Program-made: the position numbers and the translations under genes
Shown: positions 11,901 to 21,031 of the stretch, one piece after another
How positions within the stretch are numbered: the stretch's first letter is position 1
How the letters are laid out: each line of letters opens with the position of its first letter
Notes under the pieces: model-generated
What the model was told of the DNA's origin: nothing
Database searches by the model: none
Seen by the model: the letters and a program-made list of their open reading frames with translations, nothing else
Source of the DNA: Beroe forskalii
Lineage: Eukaryota; Ctenophora; Nuda; Beroida; Beroidae
Direction of reading: 5' to 3'
Assembly (NCBI GenBank): GCA_011033025.1
Contig: WFMF01000140.1
Span: 186,001-250,000 of the forward strand
DNA length: 64,000 nucleotides

Positions 11901-12081
11901 TTGCGCGAATGTGATCGATCCCTTTTAGAAGACTTACTGAAGGTTCAATGTAGGAGAAGACATCGTTCAGTACTTGCAACAACTGGAGCGGTTCCAAGTT
12001 ATCGAAACTGATGATGTTAAATGTCTTGTTGAAGGGCGGCTTACAGAGGATCTCAACAATGGATTTGACTTGTTCAGCCAT
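5871..12081 (-). CDS. IFT81: IFT81, intraflagellar transport protein 81, exons 1-6 (5' part of gene)
   Basis: Core subunit of the IFT-B particle, which carries tubulin and other cargo along cilia. Exons on the minus strand: 12081-11938 (starts MAEQVKSIVEIL, ends FSYIEPS), 8264-8157 (LDLREETPEDMAHRML), 7768-7671 (AGIITGERSVVYQTLAWLL), 7006-6937 (YLVRVDIPAEILQDDEVEK), 6799-6644 (coiled coil, YMELVEEFKTVHKATDKLKN), 6030-5871 (SLRREQERQASIAEQRQ ... LLTQLK). Phases agree at every junction (0,0,2,0,0, then 1). The first exons form the N-terminal calponin-homology-like domain that in the family binds tubulin with IFT74; the coiled coil follows. About 249 residues are present against roughly 676 in the human protein, so the 3' exons lie outside the window; none was found in 1-5870. 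Exons 1 and 6 have partial tandem copies of their 3' ends in the following introns. Confidence 0.93.
6036..6160. repeat. about 33-bp tandem repeat with CCAATCAAATTTTAGGGTTA
   Basis: Four units of CCAATCA-ATTTTAGGGTTAGAGTTC in IFT81 intron 5, directly adjoining the acceptor of exon 6. Confidence 0.85.
7455..7660. mobile_element. degenerate relative of the GGGATCGTTCACATATTACG MITE
   Basis: GCGATCGTTCATATAAATAACGTAATC, then a G-rich stretch and CATGTTACC, recalls the intact copy at 27212-27372, but the right end is eroded. Lies in IFT81 intron 3 next to exon 3. Confidence 0.5.
8795..8930. repeat. 23-24 bp tandem repeat, TTTCATGAAAATTTCAAGAA
   Basis: Five to six units inside the TIR element, each containing the palindrome TTTCATGAAA or a variant. 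Confidence 0.85.
9020..9679 (-). pseudogene. decayed coding fragment inside a TIR element
   Basis: Within the element at 8681-9876 the minus strand reads as a protein only if the frame is changed. One frame is open over 9679-9251 (Ser/Pro-rich, with SYGNLAYDNSSDNEMDTSSS). Another runs across its end as SLATSQTTVASYTFIKKIDS, then WIMELRMYAKTYSGINSRA, to a stop near 9157. A third gives HRAANLIYKEALKWFGRVQR, then MVYIPPISPLRAALKELYIL, to about 9020. The last two look like a conserved helical domain of a real gene. No family recognised. Interpreted as a captured or retroposed gene piece now decaying. Confidence 0.5.
10040..10200. repeat. palindromic foldback with 20-bp perfect inner arms
   Basis: CCGCGCACGAGAAATAGGCG near 10083 and its complement CGCCTATTTCTCGTGCGCGG near 10158 flank an AT-rich centre containing TGACGTCAT. 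Outer arms AGATACCAC and GTGGTATCT extend it. Confidence 0.88.
10195..10320. repeat. about 125-bp dispersed unit, copy 1
   Basis: From GGTTTCCCAGTGAGAGGAGT through GTAACCTGTGACTAGTGAGA to GTTCTGCCACTGG. It is nearly identical to 11102-11205. Both are followed by a TTCACATA..ATTACGTAATC MITE end, so the unit may be part of a larger relative of that MITE. Confidence 0.85.
10464..10575. repeat. TTGTCCCAAT foldback array, copy 1
   Basis: TTGTCCCAATTGTCCC on the left and GGGACAATTGGGACA on the right face each other across TTTTTTTGAGTTTGGGAC. The unit is 9-10 bp. Confidence 0.88.
10855..11062. repeat. TTTGTCCCAA array, copy 2
   Basis: About fifteen 9-10 bp units of (A/T)TTGTCCCA, ending with the complement GGGACAATTGGGACA. 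Degenerate relatives are seen at 17540-17620 and 41460-41570. The open frames here are repeat artefacts. Confidence 0.9.
11102..11205. repeat. about 105-125 bp dispersed unit, copy 2
   Basis: Second copy of the unit at 10195-10320, again next to ATTACGTAATC and preceded by AATATGTGAACGTTCCC, the complementary MITE end. Confidence 0.85.
11240..11905. repeat. tandem composite units: end of IFT81 exon 1 plus MITE fragment
   Basis: Four units of about 110-150 bp. On the minus strand each contains a copy of the end of IFT81 exon 1 with a donor: near 11390-11440 (reads LLQVLSDIFSYIEPP then GTGAGT), 11550-11580 (VFSYIENL, GTGAGT), 11665-11695 (VFSYIETL, GTGAGT) and 11810-11845 (IFFYIEPS, GCGAGT). 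The rest of each unit (TTGTAACAAATACAACTA, TGTAAACTT, long G-run) matches the interior of the MITE at 27212-27372. The genuine exon 1 follows at 11938-12081. Confidence 0.85.
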
Positions 12082-13020
12082 CTTGAACCTAGAAAATTAA
12101 ATTAAATTTAATTTGTTATACCATTCAATTTGCAACTTAAAATTCAATCCATTCAATTCAATCCACTCAATTCAATAGACAGTAGACATCTAAACACTCG
12201 GATCGCGAGTGGTTGATAACGAATGGTAAAAAAGCAATTCAATTCAAATTTCATTGGCCTTTCCCAACTCATGGATTGAGTAAAACTAATCGATCAAGTT
12301 TAAATTTTTCAATCAAATCTTATTTAACACACTAAAACTATGAACAATATTTATTATTTGATAATCCCCAAAATATTATTTACGAAATAGAATCACAAAA
12401 TGTCAAAGGGTTTCAATCTCGATAACGGGTTCCGCAAATTATATCATAGATGGTTAGAAATTACATATCGTGATTTTTACAATGACAGACACCAAGTCAA
12501 AAATATTACGATCCTAATCTAATCTACTTTATCAATATAATACAACAGCTACAGGTATATGAACTGAAAACGGATACAAACTGAAATTTGAAATAATTAT
12601 GTAATAATGTTTATCCCCCTATTAAAAACATTTCGCTAAGATCTATAGATCCGATGGCTGAAATTAACTCAAAAACTCTAGTGCCAGTAGACCATGCTGG
12701 CACAGTAAAATCGAACTCAATTAAATATTATCTGCATCTTTCCTTCTGTTGCCCTAACAAACCACTTCAGCATGTCAATTACTCTCTAACGAATTCCAAT
12801 GTAACGAACAAATAAAAGCAAAGTGCAAAAAACGTTAGTAAAAGCGATGAACGCAACATGGTGCAATGATTATCAAACCTACGGACGTAACCAGTTCATT
12901 AAAGGTGATTTGAAATTACGCCGTATGCCCCCTCTGTGAATCAGCAGAATGAATTCACTTCAATTATCATGGAGTACTATTATAATCTGGAACTATTCTG
13001 ATTCGGGAATGGAGGCAGGA
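12082..13020. other. intergenic spacer between IFT81 and OST4
   Basis: AT-rich, with TTCAATTCAAT tracts near 12120-12175. It must contain the IFT81 promoter and the OST4 3' end. I see no clear TATA box or X-box near the IFT81 start. Confidence 0.5.
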
Positions 13021-13309
13021 TCACTTCTTTGCCGCCGTCACATAATGGTAAAGAACAACCTGGAAAATGTGTCACCATTCAGCATGGATGGAAATCAGCA
13101 ATTCCAAATAGTCTATATTTTCTAATAAAATTTTCAATTTCAATTTCAATTTCAATATTTTCTATCGATGTATCAAATATACCAGAGAAATCTACAAAAA
13201 GAATGAGTTCTAATCAACTGAATTTCAGGATCATTAGCTCACTCACCATTGCAAAGAGCACAACACCAAGGGAGTTGCACAGCATAGCCAGTTGCTCGTC
13301 TGTCTCCAT
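13021..13309 (-). CDS. OST4: OST4, mini-subunit of oligosaccharyltransferase
   Basis: A 33-residue one-helix membrane protein in two exons: 13309-13247 (starts METDEQLAMLCNSLG, ends VVLFAM, donor ATG|GTGAGT) and 13059-13021 (VVLYHYVTAAKK, stop TGA), joined in phase 0 after a TTTTCCAG acceptor. The family signature of an N-terminal acidic lumenal tail, an LGVxLF helix and VVLYHYV is clear; the human protein is 37 residues. OST4 stabilises the STT3 catalytic subunit in the ER membrane complex that transfers the N-glycan to nascent proteins. The gene lies about 0.9 kb upstream of the IFT81 start on the same strand. Too short to be found by simple ORF length filters. Confidence 0.92.
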
Positions 13310-13741
13310 TCCTAGATACCAAGTAAACAATTAGCTGATAATTTGTTCCTCAATATACAGACTATTATTCCGGTAAAAACTACATATTATATTGTGTTAT
13401 GAAATGATCTCATAACTTTCCGATCTATTGATTAGAATAAATATTGTAAGAGTGGTGGCTTACTATTTTTAAATCGCATCGGCTCAAGAAGAGTTAATAT
13501 TTCAGTTACCATTGGTTTTATCGAAAATCATCATATCAAAAATGGCGGACTATTGAACAGTGAACACCCCATTCCAATCTTGCCTATCTCAAAATTCCAA
13601 AAAGGCCCAAACGACTCAAATTATTGGAAAATAGCTCATTGGCAGATTAAGAAGAGTGTAAATATCTAGGTAACTAAATGACACTAGACAAGCAGTGTAG
13701 ACAATAACACAACATTTCTAATAAATAAAAACCACGTTGAA

Positions 13742-13747
13742 TTTATT
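13742..13747 (-). terminator. AATAAA poly(A) signal overlapping the RPL9 stop codon
   Basis: On the minus strand the RPL9 frame ends GAA GAT GAA TAA ATT, so a canonical AATAAA hexamer includes the stop codon. If used, it would give a 3' UTR of only about 10-30 bases. Inference from the motif only. Confidence 0.5.
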
Positions 13748-14312
13748 CATCTTCCAACTCCTGAATGACTGTTTTCTCTGACACGTACACACCATCCAAG
13801 AACTTTCTGATATCCTTATTCTTGACGGTAGTAGACTGCTGTATGAGAGCCGCTGACCTACTCACAGCTTCGATGTCGTTTCCCTCCACCATGATCTCGT
13901 CCTTGTTTCCCGTTTGCTTGCACGTAACACCCGGCATCAAGTTGACACGTCTCACGAACTTTTCACCAAGGAAGTTGTGCACCTCGACTTGGGTGTGGTC
14001 GTTGATGATGTTAATGTTGATGGGGAAATGGGCGTATACGGACTTCATCTTGTACTTGTAGCCCTGTCGCACTCCCTTGAACATGTTGTTAATGTGGGAG
14101 CAGATCGTTCGGACACACGCCACGGCTTTCCTGTTGGGGAACCATACTCGGATCTCAATTGACGACTGTTTGAGGGTTAACTCACATTGCAGGTGCTTGA
14201 AGCTCTTCCTCAGCTGACCTCTGGGACCATCAACTATCACTATCCGCCTGTCTATCTTCACCTTGCAGTCCTTAGGGACGGGGATTGAGTCACTCGCGCT
14301 TATCTGCTTCAT
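13743..14312 (-). CDS. RPL9: 60S ribosomal protein L9 (uL6)
   Basis: Single uninterrupted 189-codon frame; the human protein has 192 residues. The tandem L6 fold is visible: the N-terminal VDGPRGQLRKSF motif and the C-terminal NKDIRKFLDGVYVSEK motif are family hallmarks, as are VRTICSHINNM and YKMKSVYAHFPI. It is a structural protein of the large ribosomal subunit near the sarcin-ricin loop and P stalk. No intron interrupts the coding sequence, unlike most other genes here; a 5' UTR intron is possible, since TTACAG precedes the start by 23 bases. It lies head to tail with RPL11. The frame is intact with no decay, so it reads as a functional gene, not a processed pseudogene, although a retrocopy origin cannot be excluded. 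Confidence 0.96.
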   Translation of the reverse strand: MKQISASDSIPVPKDCKVKIDRRIVIVDGPRGQLRKSFKHLQCELTLKQSSIEIRVWFPNRKAVACVRTICSHINNMFKGVRQGYKYKMKSVYAHFPININIINDHTQVEVHNFLGEKFVRRVNLMPGVTCKQTGNKDEIMVEGNDIEAVSRSAALIQQSTTVKNKDIRKFLDGVYVSEKTVIQELEDE

Positions 14313-14671
14313 GGCCCTCAGATTTGAATTTTGTGCTGTAAAAATTTATATAGCCAAATTGAATTGAATAGGGGAAAGAAGTTAAATGGTAGTGGAATTA
14401 TAAAAGAACAATTATCATAATCAAACTTATAATCCAAATTAGCAAATAAGTCATTTCATTCTGCATAAGCTATGATTCCAGGCAGAAAATGGGAATTTTG
14501 GTTTGGCGGGAGTGTTACATGACAATGATCAAGCTACTCCTAACTTTCTAATGGTTAGAGGCTATAATTTAGGATAATTCAGGTCGTCTTATATAATATT
14601 TTTCGAAAGAGGAATAGAATATGATAAACCAGTGAAATAACAAAGTTGTCATAAATAAAAACATATCATAT

Positions 14672-15202
14672 TCATTGTTTCTTGCTAGTCAAGATACCAT
14701 CCCACTTTGTCTGGAACCACTTCTGAGCTTCCTCCTTTGTGACCTTTTGTTTGGGGCCAATCCTTGTTTTTCTGGCACGTCTGTATCGTACTCTGTATCC
14801 AGGCCTTCCTAGCACAACATAGAAGTCCATTCCATAGATACCGATGTTAGGATCATACTTTATACCCAAATCAATATGTTCATCAATACCGAATCCAAAG
14901 TTACCTTCATCTGAGAAACAACCCTTCCACAACTCAAACTCCTTGACTTTGAGCCCTCGCTCAAGAATTTCCTCTGCTTTGGCTCCTCTCACCGTACACC
15001 AACACGAGATTTTCTCATTACGCCTGATTCCGAATGATCTGACAGTGAAACGGGCTTTGGAGAAGCAGGGTTCTTGCCCAGATAGCTGCTCAAGTACTTT
15101 GGCTGCACGAGTGAGCCTGTCACCAGATTCTCCTACACAGATGTTCAAGCACAGTTTCTTGATACTGATATCTTTCATGGGATTCGTCTTCTCTGCTGCC
15201 AT
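14672..15202 (-). CDS. RPL11: 60S ribosomal protein L11 (uL5)
   Basis: Single 176-codon frame; human has 178 residues. Family motifs are present in order: [67 protein letters not shown] and [11 protein letters not shown]. The protein binds 5S rRNA with RPL5 in the central protuberance and in animals also restrains MDM2. The stretch after LGRPGY ([20 protein letters not shown]) corresponds to the usual basic tail. The coding sequence is intronless, like the adjacent RPL9 about 360 bp downstream on the same strand. Start chosen at the ATG giving [11 protein letters not shown], which matches the family N-terminal length. Confidence 0.96.
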   Translation of the reverse strand: MAAEKTNPMKDISIKKLCLNICVGESGDRLTRAAKVLEQLSGQEPCFSKARFTVRSFGIRRNEKISCWCTVRGAKAEEILERGLKVKEFELWKGCFSDEGNFGFGIDEHIDLGIKYDPNIGIYGMDFYVVLGRPGYRVRYRRARKTRIGPKQKVTKEEAQKWFQTKWDGILTSKKQ

Positions 15203-16235
15203 GACCTCAAAAACTCATGATTATATTGTCATTTTAATAATAAAACCAAAGTCAACAATAGTTGATTAAACCCTAAATCGTACACATGATTGGAATGATG
15301 ATACAAATTTGAAAGAATTATTTCCATGTCAAAATGCCCAATAAGAGACATGGGCTGATATAACATTCAGCTTAGATACGTCTGAAAGTAAAGAAAGTTT
15401 CTTTGTGATTGAAATTAATTAAGACTACCACAATAGTGTAAGGAACCATTTCAAAATCAAGGAAGGGAACGATAAAACATTCTTTCTGGTTAAATGAGTC
15501 AAGAGGCTTCTGGTGACATAAAAGAATTGGATAACTAATCCCAAAGAAATTTTATCCCTTTAAAATTGCTGATACATACAAGCTCTATTATTTTAAAAGA
15601 AAAATTATTCTTTATCACAGCAAAATAAACAAATTCTATGAGAGGTATAAATCATATTTACAGAGTTAACCCACAAATACATAAGTAATTGGAAAGCTTT
15701 GTAAGAATTTGAACTCAGCACTGATTTACTCATTGTTCTTTTTGCTTTTTATCATTTAAGAAGAACTTACCTTATGAGACATCTTCGTGTGGAGTAAAAT
15801 TTGGGGATTTAATGGAAAAATTCAATGACATCATCATACATTATTTAACATGGGAAAATAAGAAAAATCCCCATATTTTCAAATCCCAAAAATTGTCTCA
15901 CATAAGTAATTCTTGTAAGGTATCTAATATTCCTAAATAATGGTATGATAGATGAAATTTCAATTCAATTTTACATTTTCATTGCAAATTTCTGTACAGT
16001 TAAATCAGAAAATATATACATTGGGCATTCAATTCAATACAAGATCTGTATAACAAGATCTGTATAACAAATTCATAAGAAGTCAGGCCTTGAAATGAAA
16101 GATTTGAGATAATGGAATACTTGGATACTGCCAAGATCTGCATCACAACTGGTATTTTCTGCTTAAATAGTTTTATATTTCATTTCTATACAAATTCAAT
16201 CACATCAGATTGATCTATTGATGCCCAATTGTTAC
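15203..16235. other. spacer upstream of RPL11
   Basis: AT-rich and without a recognisable gene. 15785-15905 carries a dispersed AATCCCCATATTTTCAAA repeat in inverted arrangement (also at 23480-23640 and 44490-44700). Confidence 0.5.
15785..15905. repeat. CCCCATATTTTCAAA dispersed repeat
   Basis: AAATTTGGGGATTTAATGGAAAA, a spacer, then AAAATCCCCATATTTTCAAA and TTGTCTCACATAAG. Related copies at 23480-23640 and 44490-44700 have the same order of blocks (AATTTGGG, AAAATCCCCATATTTTC, CCCCA, CCCACAT). Confidence 0.7.
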
Positions 16236-16239
16236 AAGG

Positions 16240-16445
16240 ATTCATTATATCAGGCACTGGCATTGTTCCCTATCAATCAAATGAACTGTAAAATGAAAAA
16301 CATGTAATTGCTTGTGCTTGCCGTTTTGCACATTGTGCATGTTTTTATTTAATTATATTGGTGCTTGGTTAAAAATAATTCTTGATTAATCCATTTGATC
16401 AACAGGTGACAAGAAACCACCTTTTATTGAAGCAGGGCAAAACAC
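16240..16445. repeat. foldback element, family A, copy 1
   Basis: GGCATTGTTCCCTATCAATC, AAATGA..AAACATG on the left and ATCCATTTGATCAACAGGTG, ACAAGAAACCACCTTT on the right. The intact relative is at 31366-31518. Confidence 0.65.
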
Positions 16446-16564
16446 AATATTATTTGAACCACTCCATCAGTTTAAGGATAAGCAAGTTATTTTCATAAAG
16501 GTGCATAAAATTATTTAGTTATCCAAAAATATACACATAACAATTCAAAATTAATACAGTAGTG

Positions 16565-16815
16565 GTTCCAACTGCAGTTTAGTGTGCTGGGCGTAAGTTT
16601 GCATGACGTACAGACATGCTATTTATGTCTGTACATGGCGCAAACTTATGCTGCAGACTTGATGTCTGCCCTCAGACTTGATGTCTGCCCTCAGCACAGG
16701 GAAGATGCATCTTGATATATTGTGGGTGAAGGAAGGATATTTTAGTACAAGTGCTGTAAAAATTGATATTATTATTATCATTATTATACAAAACTGCAGT
16801 TCAAACTGTCACAAT
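16565..16815. repeat. foldback MITE, family B, copy 1 (interrupted)
   Basis: Left end GTTCCAACTGCAGTTTAGTG, internal hairpin GTAAGTTTGCATGACGTACA / TGTACATGGCGCAAACTTA, right end CAAAACTGCAGTTCAAACTG. Extra sequence, including a duplicated GACTTGATGTCTGCCCTCAG, separates the right end. The intact copy is at 63056-63180. Confidence 0.8.
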
Positions 16816-16824
16816 AAACAATGT

Positions 16825-17010
16825 GGATAATGCATATGTGTGCAGACTGCTCAATTGACAGAGGCCTCAATAAAGATGCACGGATTTCCTCTGTGCGCTT
16901 CAACTTCTATATAAATTCCATCAAAAGCACACAATTTCATGCATCTTTATCAAGGCCTTTTTCAAGGGAGAAATGAAACATCACACATCAGCAGTCTGCA
17001 CACATATGGG
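16825..17010. mobile_element. MITE, family C, copy 1
   Basis: Terminal inverted repeats CATATGTGTGCAGACTGCTC and AGCAGTCTGCACACATATG enclose 140 bp with inner arms AAAGATGCA/TGCATCTTT and GAGGCCTC/AGGCCTTT. No coding capacity. A second copy is at 21032-21193 and a third, eroded one at 30535-30620. Confidence 0.88.
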
Positions 17011-17093
17011 TTAAGTGTCCAGATATCAGATTGATAACTTCTTTAAATTCAGCTGTGGTGACCCAACAAGTTTATCAGAATGTATTTGTCAAC

Positions 17094-18957
17094 TTATATC
17101 AATGTTAAGGCACGTTCATATATAGCTAGCTCTTTGGCAGCAAATAATTTCTGTTTCTCTGTATCCTTCTCTGTTTTGCAATACTCATTAATCTTTTCAA
17201 CAGTTATCTTGCTAAGAATTCCACTCACAACGGACTTTTTCTGCTCTCGTGATTCATATAGCTGGAACAGAACCTGCAGGACAAAAGTGAATAAGCAAAA
17301 CATTATTATGTCCTAATTAAATTCAGTTCTTGATAACGATTTAGTGTGATGTTTCATTTCTCCCTATTTCTTCATTATTTCAATGTGGCATTTGATCTAG
17401 TACTGTCAAAATACATTATTTCAAATCTTTATGCCTAACAAGTATGTCTTAGGATTTTGTGAATTATCCTTGTCCATACTCTGTTTTCACTATCATGCAA
17501 TGATTTGTCACCATATCATTTGTCTGATTTGCCATCTGATTTGCCAATATAGTCCTATTCATCCCAATTTTCCTGTCCAAAATTTTCCCTATCTCAATTC
17601 ACTTCTTTTGTGACAGTGGTACCCCCCTCTATGGTCAAAATTTCAACTCACCATCAAATTCAACATTCCCTCTCTAACAAGAATTGCGCCTGCAGGGTCA
17701 ATTCTTATTTGTCTGGTTGCCTTGTTTTGCAGGTGCTTTATTTCCCTCTCCAACGTACTTGAATTAACATGCGCATGTAATGGCACATGGGAAAATTCAG
17801 TCTTATACATGTGCCAAATCATTGCACATGCTCCTGCCAATCTTACTACTTATAATTCTTCATCATATATAAATTGATAAATAAATATTATATATCTGTC
17901 TGTCCGGTCTTCCTTATATATAGCCACAGACCTCTCTGACACCACTCAGTACCCAATCAAGCATAACAATGATCAGAATGCTCATACGAAAGTACCAGTG
18001 ACGTTTGACACCACCAGAGTAGGCACACCCGATTAAAATATGGCCTCATCACTGATAAGAACTACAGTACTACATTGTACTGTACGAATTGCTGAAGGGA
18101 AAAATTGGTGAACGGTGGCCGGAGGCCACGGGCCCTGCTAGTTCATAGAATTCTTTGTAGATTTGGCCATTTTTGTTTGCGCACCATTTCATTACGGCTG
18201 CTATATGAAATAAATAAATAAATAAATATATCTACATGGTACACAGCATGCACCTGCCTCTTTTTAAAAACTTCCAATGATTGTAGGCAAAAAGAACCAT
18301 ACTTGATTAATGTCAATTTCTCGTGGGTATCATGTCAAAAATCCATTACTAATAAGTTATAAGTTATCTCGAAACTGACAGTTGAATAGCGGTGCAAAGT
18401 GTATGGGTTTGATTTCATATTTGAGAATTTTTGTGTTTCACTGAAATGATCAATCACTTCAAAGTTATAAGTTAATATGTTAATTGGAGAGGAAAAATAC
18501 TGTAAGCTATGGCAAATAACAAGTGTCTTAAACTTTTGAGTTGCAGTGTATTACACCTCACTTGGGTGTTTTTTAATGTGATAAGTATTGAAAGAACTTT
18601 GCACTGTCACACAAAGCAAGAAAGCACCCAAGCATGGCATAATATGCCACACCTAAAAAGTTCAAGTGATAATTTCTACTTAGTAATCACAGCTCTGTCA
18701 AAGAAACAAATAATGCTTTGCTACTCAAGATGACCTAATTACTGAAGATGAACTACTTCCTGTTGTGAACAAATTTTAACTCTATTTATGATTATGATGT
18801 ATACATAGATCTATACCTGTGCAATGGTCAGGGTGTTGAAGAATGCCAGTCCTTTATCTCCATAATTTTCTGTTGCAAAATTCCCCAATTTATCTATCAA
18901 TCTCCCTTGATGAGTATCACCCAGAATACTCTGCAGGAACCTCTCTGTTTCTGACAT
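17094..18957 (-). CDS. unidentified split gene, minus strand
   Basis: Not recognised. Three exon-like pieces are supported. Piece 1, 18957-18817: starts MSETERFLQSILGDTHQ, an in-frame TAA lies upstream of the ATG, ends TLTIAQ with donor CAG|GTATAG in phase 0. Piece 2, about 17757-17652: STLEREIKHLQNKATRQIR to EGMLNLM with donor ATG|GTGAGT, phase 0 at its 3' end. Piece 3, 17273-17094: acceptor TGTCCTGCAG, then VLFQLYESREQKKSVVSGI and a lysine-rich helical tail ending YERALTLI and stop. Pieces 1 and 3 join in phase. The best acceptor for piece 2 is in a different phase from the end of piece 1, so an exon may be missing in 17.86-18.82 kb or piece 2 begins at another AG. The peptide is all-helical in character, as in armadillo or HEAT-like proteins, but I cannot assign a family. 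Confidence 0.5.
17895..18141 (+). mobile_element. candidate short non-autonomous Helitron
   Basis: Ends GTGGCC-GGA-GGCCAC hairpin, then 12 bases to CTAG followed by T, as in Helitron 3' termini (CTRR before host T). A matching 5' end A|TCTGTCTGTCCGGTCTTCC lies 247 bp upstream. No target duplication expected or seen. The 5' boundary is a best guess. Confidence 0.5.
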
Positions 18958-18959
18958 AA

Positions 18960-19735
18960 CCTCAATGGTAAAAAGTGGAGGGAGTGTTATTTAATTGCTG
19001 TGCTGAAAAATTTCATAATTGAATTGAGCATGACATAAAGAGAAACAGACAGCACATCATACAACAGACCAAAACAGATTATCTGGTTTGAAGCATTTCA
19101 GGCACATAAAATGAACAAGTTTGAAGTGATTGATCATTGATGCAGTGAAACACAAATCTCAAAAATGATATCAAACCCACACACTATGTATACCACTAAT
19201 CGACTGACAGTTTCGAAATTAAATATTTCTTCTTCAGGATCTCCACATAGTGTAACACAACATTCTCAAATTTGATTGTAATAGGTAGTGTTGTTAAGTT
19301 TAAACTGAAAAACATGAACAAATGAATAATCATATCAATTCAAAGATAATATCCATTCAATTTACAAGGTATAAGGTATATACGGTTTTACAGAAGTCAT
19401 GAAAAGGGATTTCCTTTGTAATTTGAAGGGAAATAGGACAAGCAAAGTTGTTAGAAGCATTGTATATTGCAAAGCTATAAAACTATGTTGTTGATGCTTG
19501 GAAACTTTTAATTTTTCATCAACATTTAATTTCAACCATCTGAAGTTGGTTTTAAGAATTACAATACTGTCAATACAGACTACAATATCGTGCAACACGA
19601 GCCCAAGAATCGCAGGCACCGTATCAGCTTCACTAAATTGCCAATGACAAAACAGTAATGACAACTGTACTAGGAATTTAATTTTTACATGTACTATTTA
19701 TGTGACTGCATGGGTGTCCTTAAGGAAAACAAGCC
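18960..19735. other. AT-rich spacer upstream of the unidentified minus gene
   Basis: No gene or clear repeat recognised. Probably holds the 5' UTR and promoter of the gene at 17094-18957. Confidence 0.4.
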
Positions 19736-20490
19736 ACGCAACGCAATAAACACGTATACCCCTGGTCATGTTGCGCTGCGCGCGTACGCACATCCATGCG
19801 GGCGAAGGAAACTCGTTTTGCTAAACAGTAAAAACGCGAACGTTTAATTCTGTTCGTTTTCCTAAGCCTGCTAAGGTGTGTGTACGCGCGCGCCCCGCGC
19901 TTCCCCCGTTCTCGGGAAGCGCGCTGCGCAACGGTCCCCTAACCAGGGGCGTCGAGAAACGACGTCTGGTTTTAGCACTTGCCGAGCCGCGCACTCCCTG
20001 CGCGTATAAATTGTAACCAGGGTCCAGGTTAGGCAACAGATTGCTAAACACGTATATCTCTGTTTGCGTTGCGCGGCGCGCTTCCTCAGAAGGCCACGGA
20101 AGCGCCGCGCGCGTACACACACCTATGCGGGCTTAGGAAGGCAACGGAACGCAAACTTGTTAGACGTTGTATGAACATTCGGCGGACACGCGCGCGCCCG
20201 CCGAAGGCGAAGGGGTCAGACAACGTCTGACAAACGCGAGTAGGGATATTTGTGTTAAGCAACTGTTTAATCCGTTGCGCTGCGCACTTTCCATGGAAGC
20301 GCCGCGCGCGTACACATTCCCTTGCGAGTTTAGGAACCAATATTTTAATTTAAAATGGGTTGTCGTACAATTTATGACCCGCTGACGCCAGCTGCGAAGC
20401 GCGGCGCTGATTCTCGAGAGGGTCTGTCAACGTCAGACAAAAAATGGGATTCGTTGCACGCGCAAGGGGTCAGACAATGGACAACAAACA
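19735..20490. repeat. GC- and CpG-rich compound repeat block 1
   Basis: Abruptly GC-rich against an AT-rich background. Recurrent modules are TGCGCGGCGCG, GTACACACACCTATGCGGGC with TTAGGAA, AACACGTATA, and palindromic TCAGACAACGTCTGACA-type arms (near 20216 and 20426). The same modules recur at 28195-28290, 28715-28780, 29040-29130, 29865-30515 and 57340-57380. Open frames on both strands are compositional. Confidence 0.75.
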
Positions 20491-21031
20491 CTTGTAGGAT
20501 GTTAGAAATAATTAAAATTGTTAATTGTTATCAAGCGTATCAACCATTTATATTTATCAAGTGGGTGTGAGAGTAAAGCACTTACCTTACTTCATTGTAT
20601 TACTTTATCACCCTACAAAATTATGTTATTTGTAATTTATTTCTCCGTGATAATGTTTAGATGACATGGGCTGGGAGATCCAGCATACTGTATTACTGTA
20701 TAATAAAATGTGTATAATATTGGGACAAGAGTATTGATGTAATAATCATTTTTTTGGTAAATATATTATTACATATCATATTGCATGTCATGACCATATT
20801 ATAAAAATACAACTGAGTAAGACAAGTTCATAATTCATATTGCAGTATGCAGTTTAGTTGGAGGTGCCCAACTCTAGTCACAATATTACAGTTTCAAATT
20901 GAAAATCTTGATTAATAAATCATTAGTGCCAAGTCAATATTTATCCTTATATTGTAGGTTCACTTGAATTACTATATTTGTTTGGTAGCCATTTTTTTAA
21001 AGGAGTCACCTGAAATTTATCACTGTAGTAC

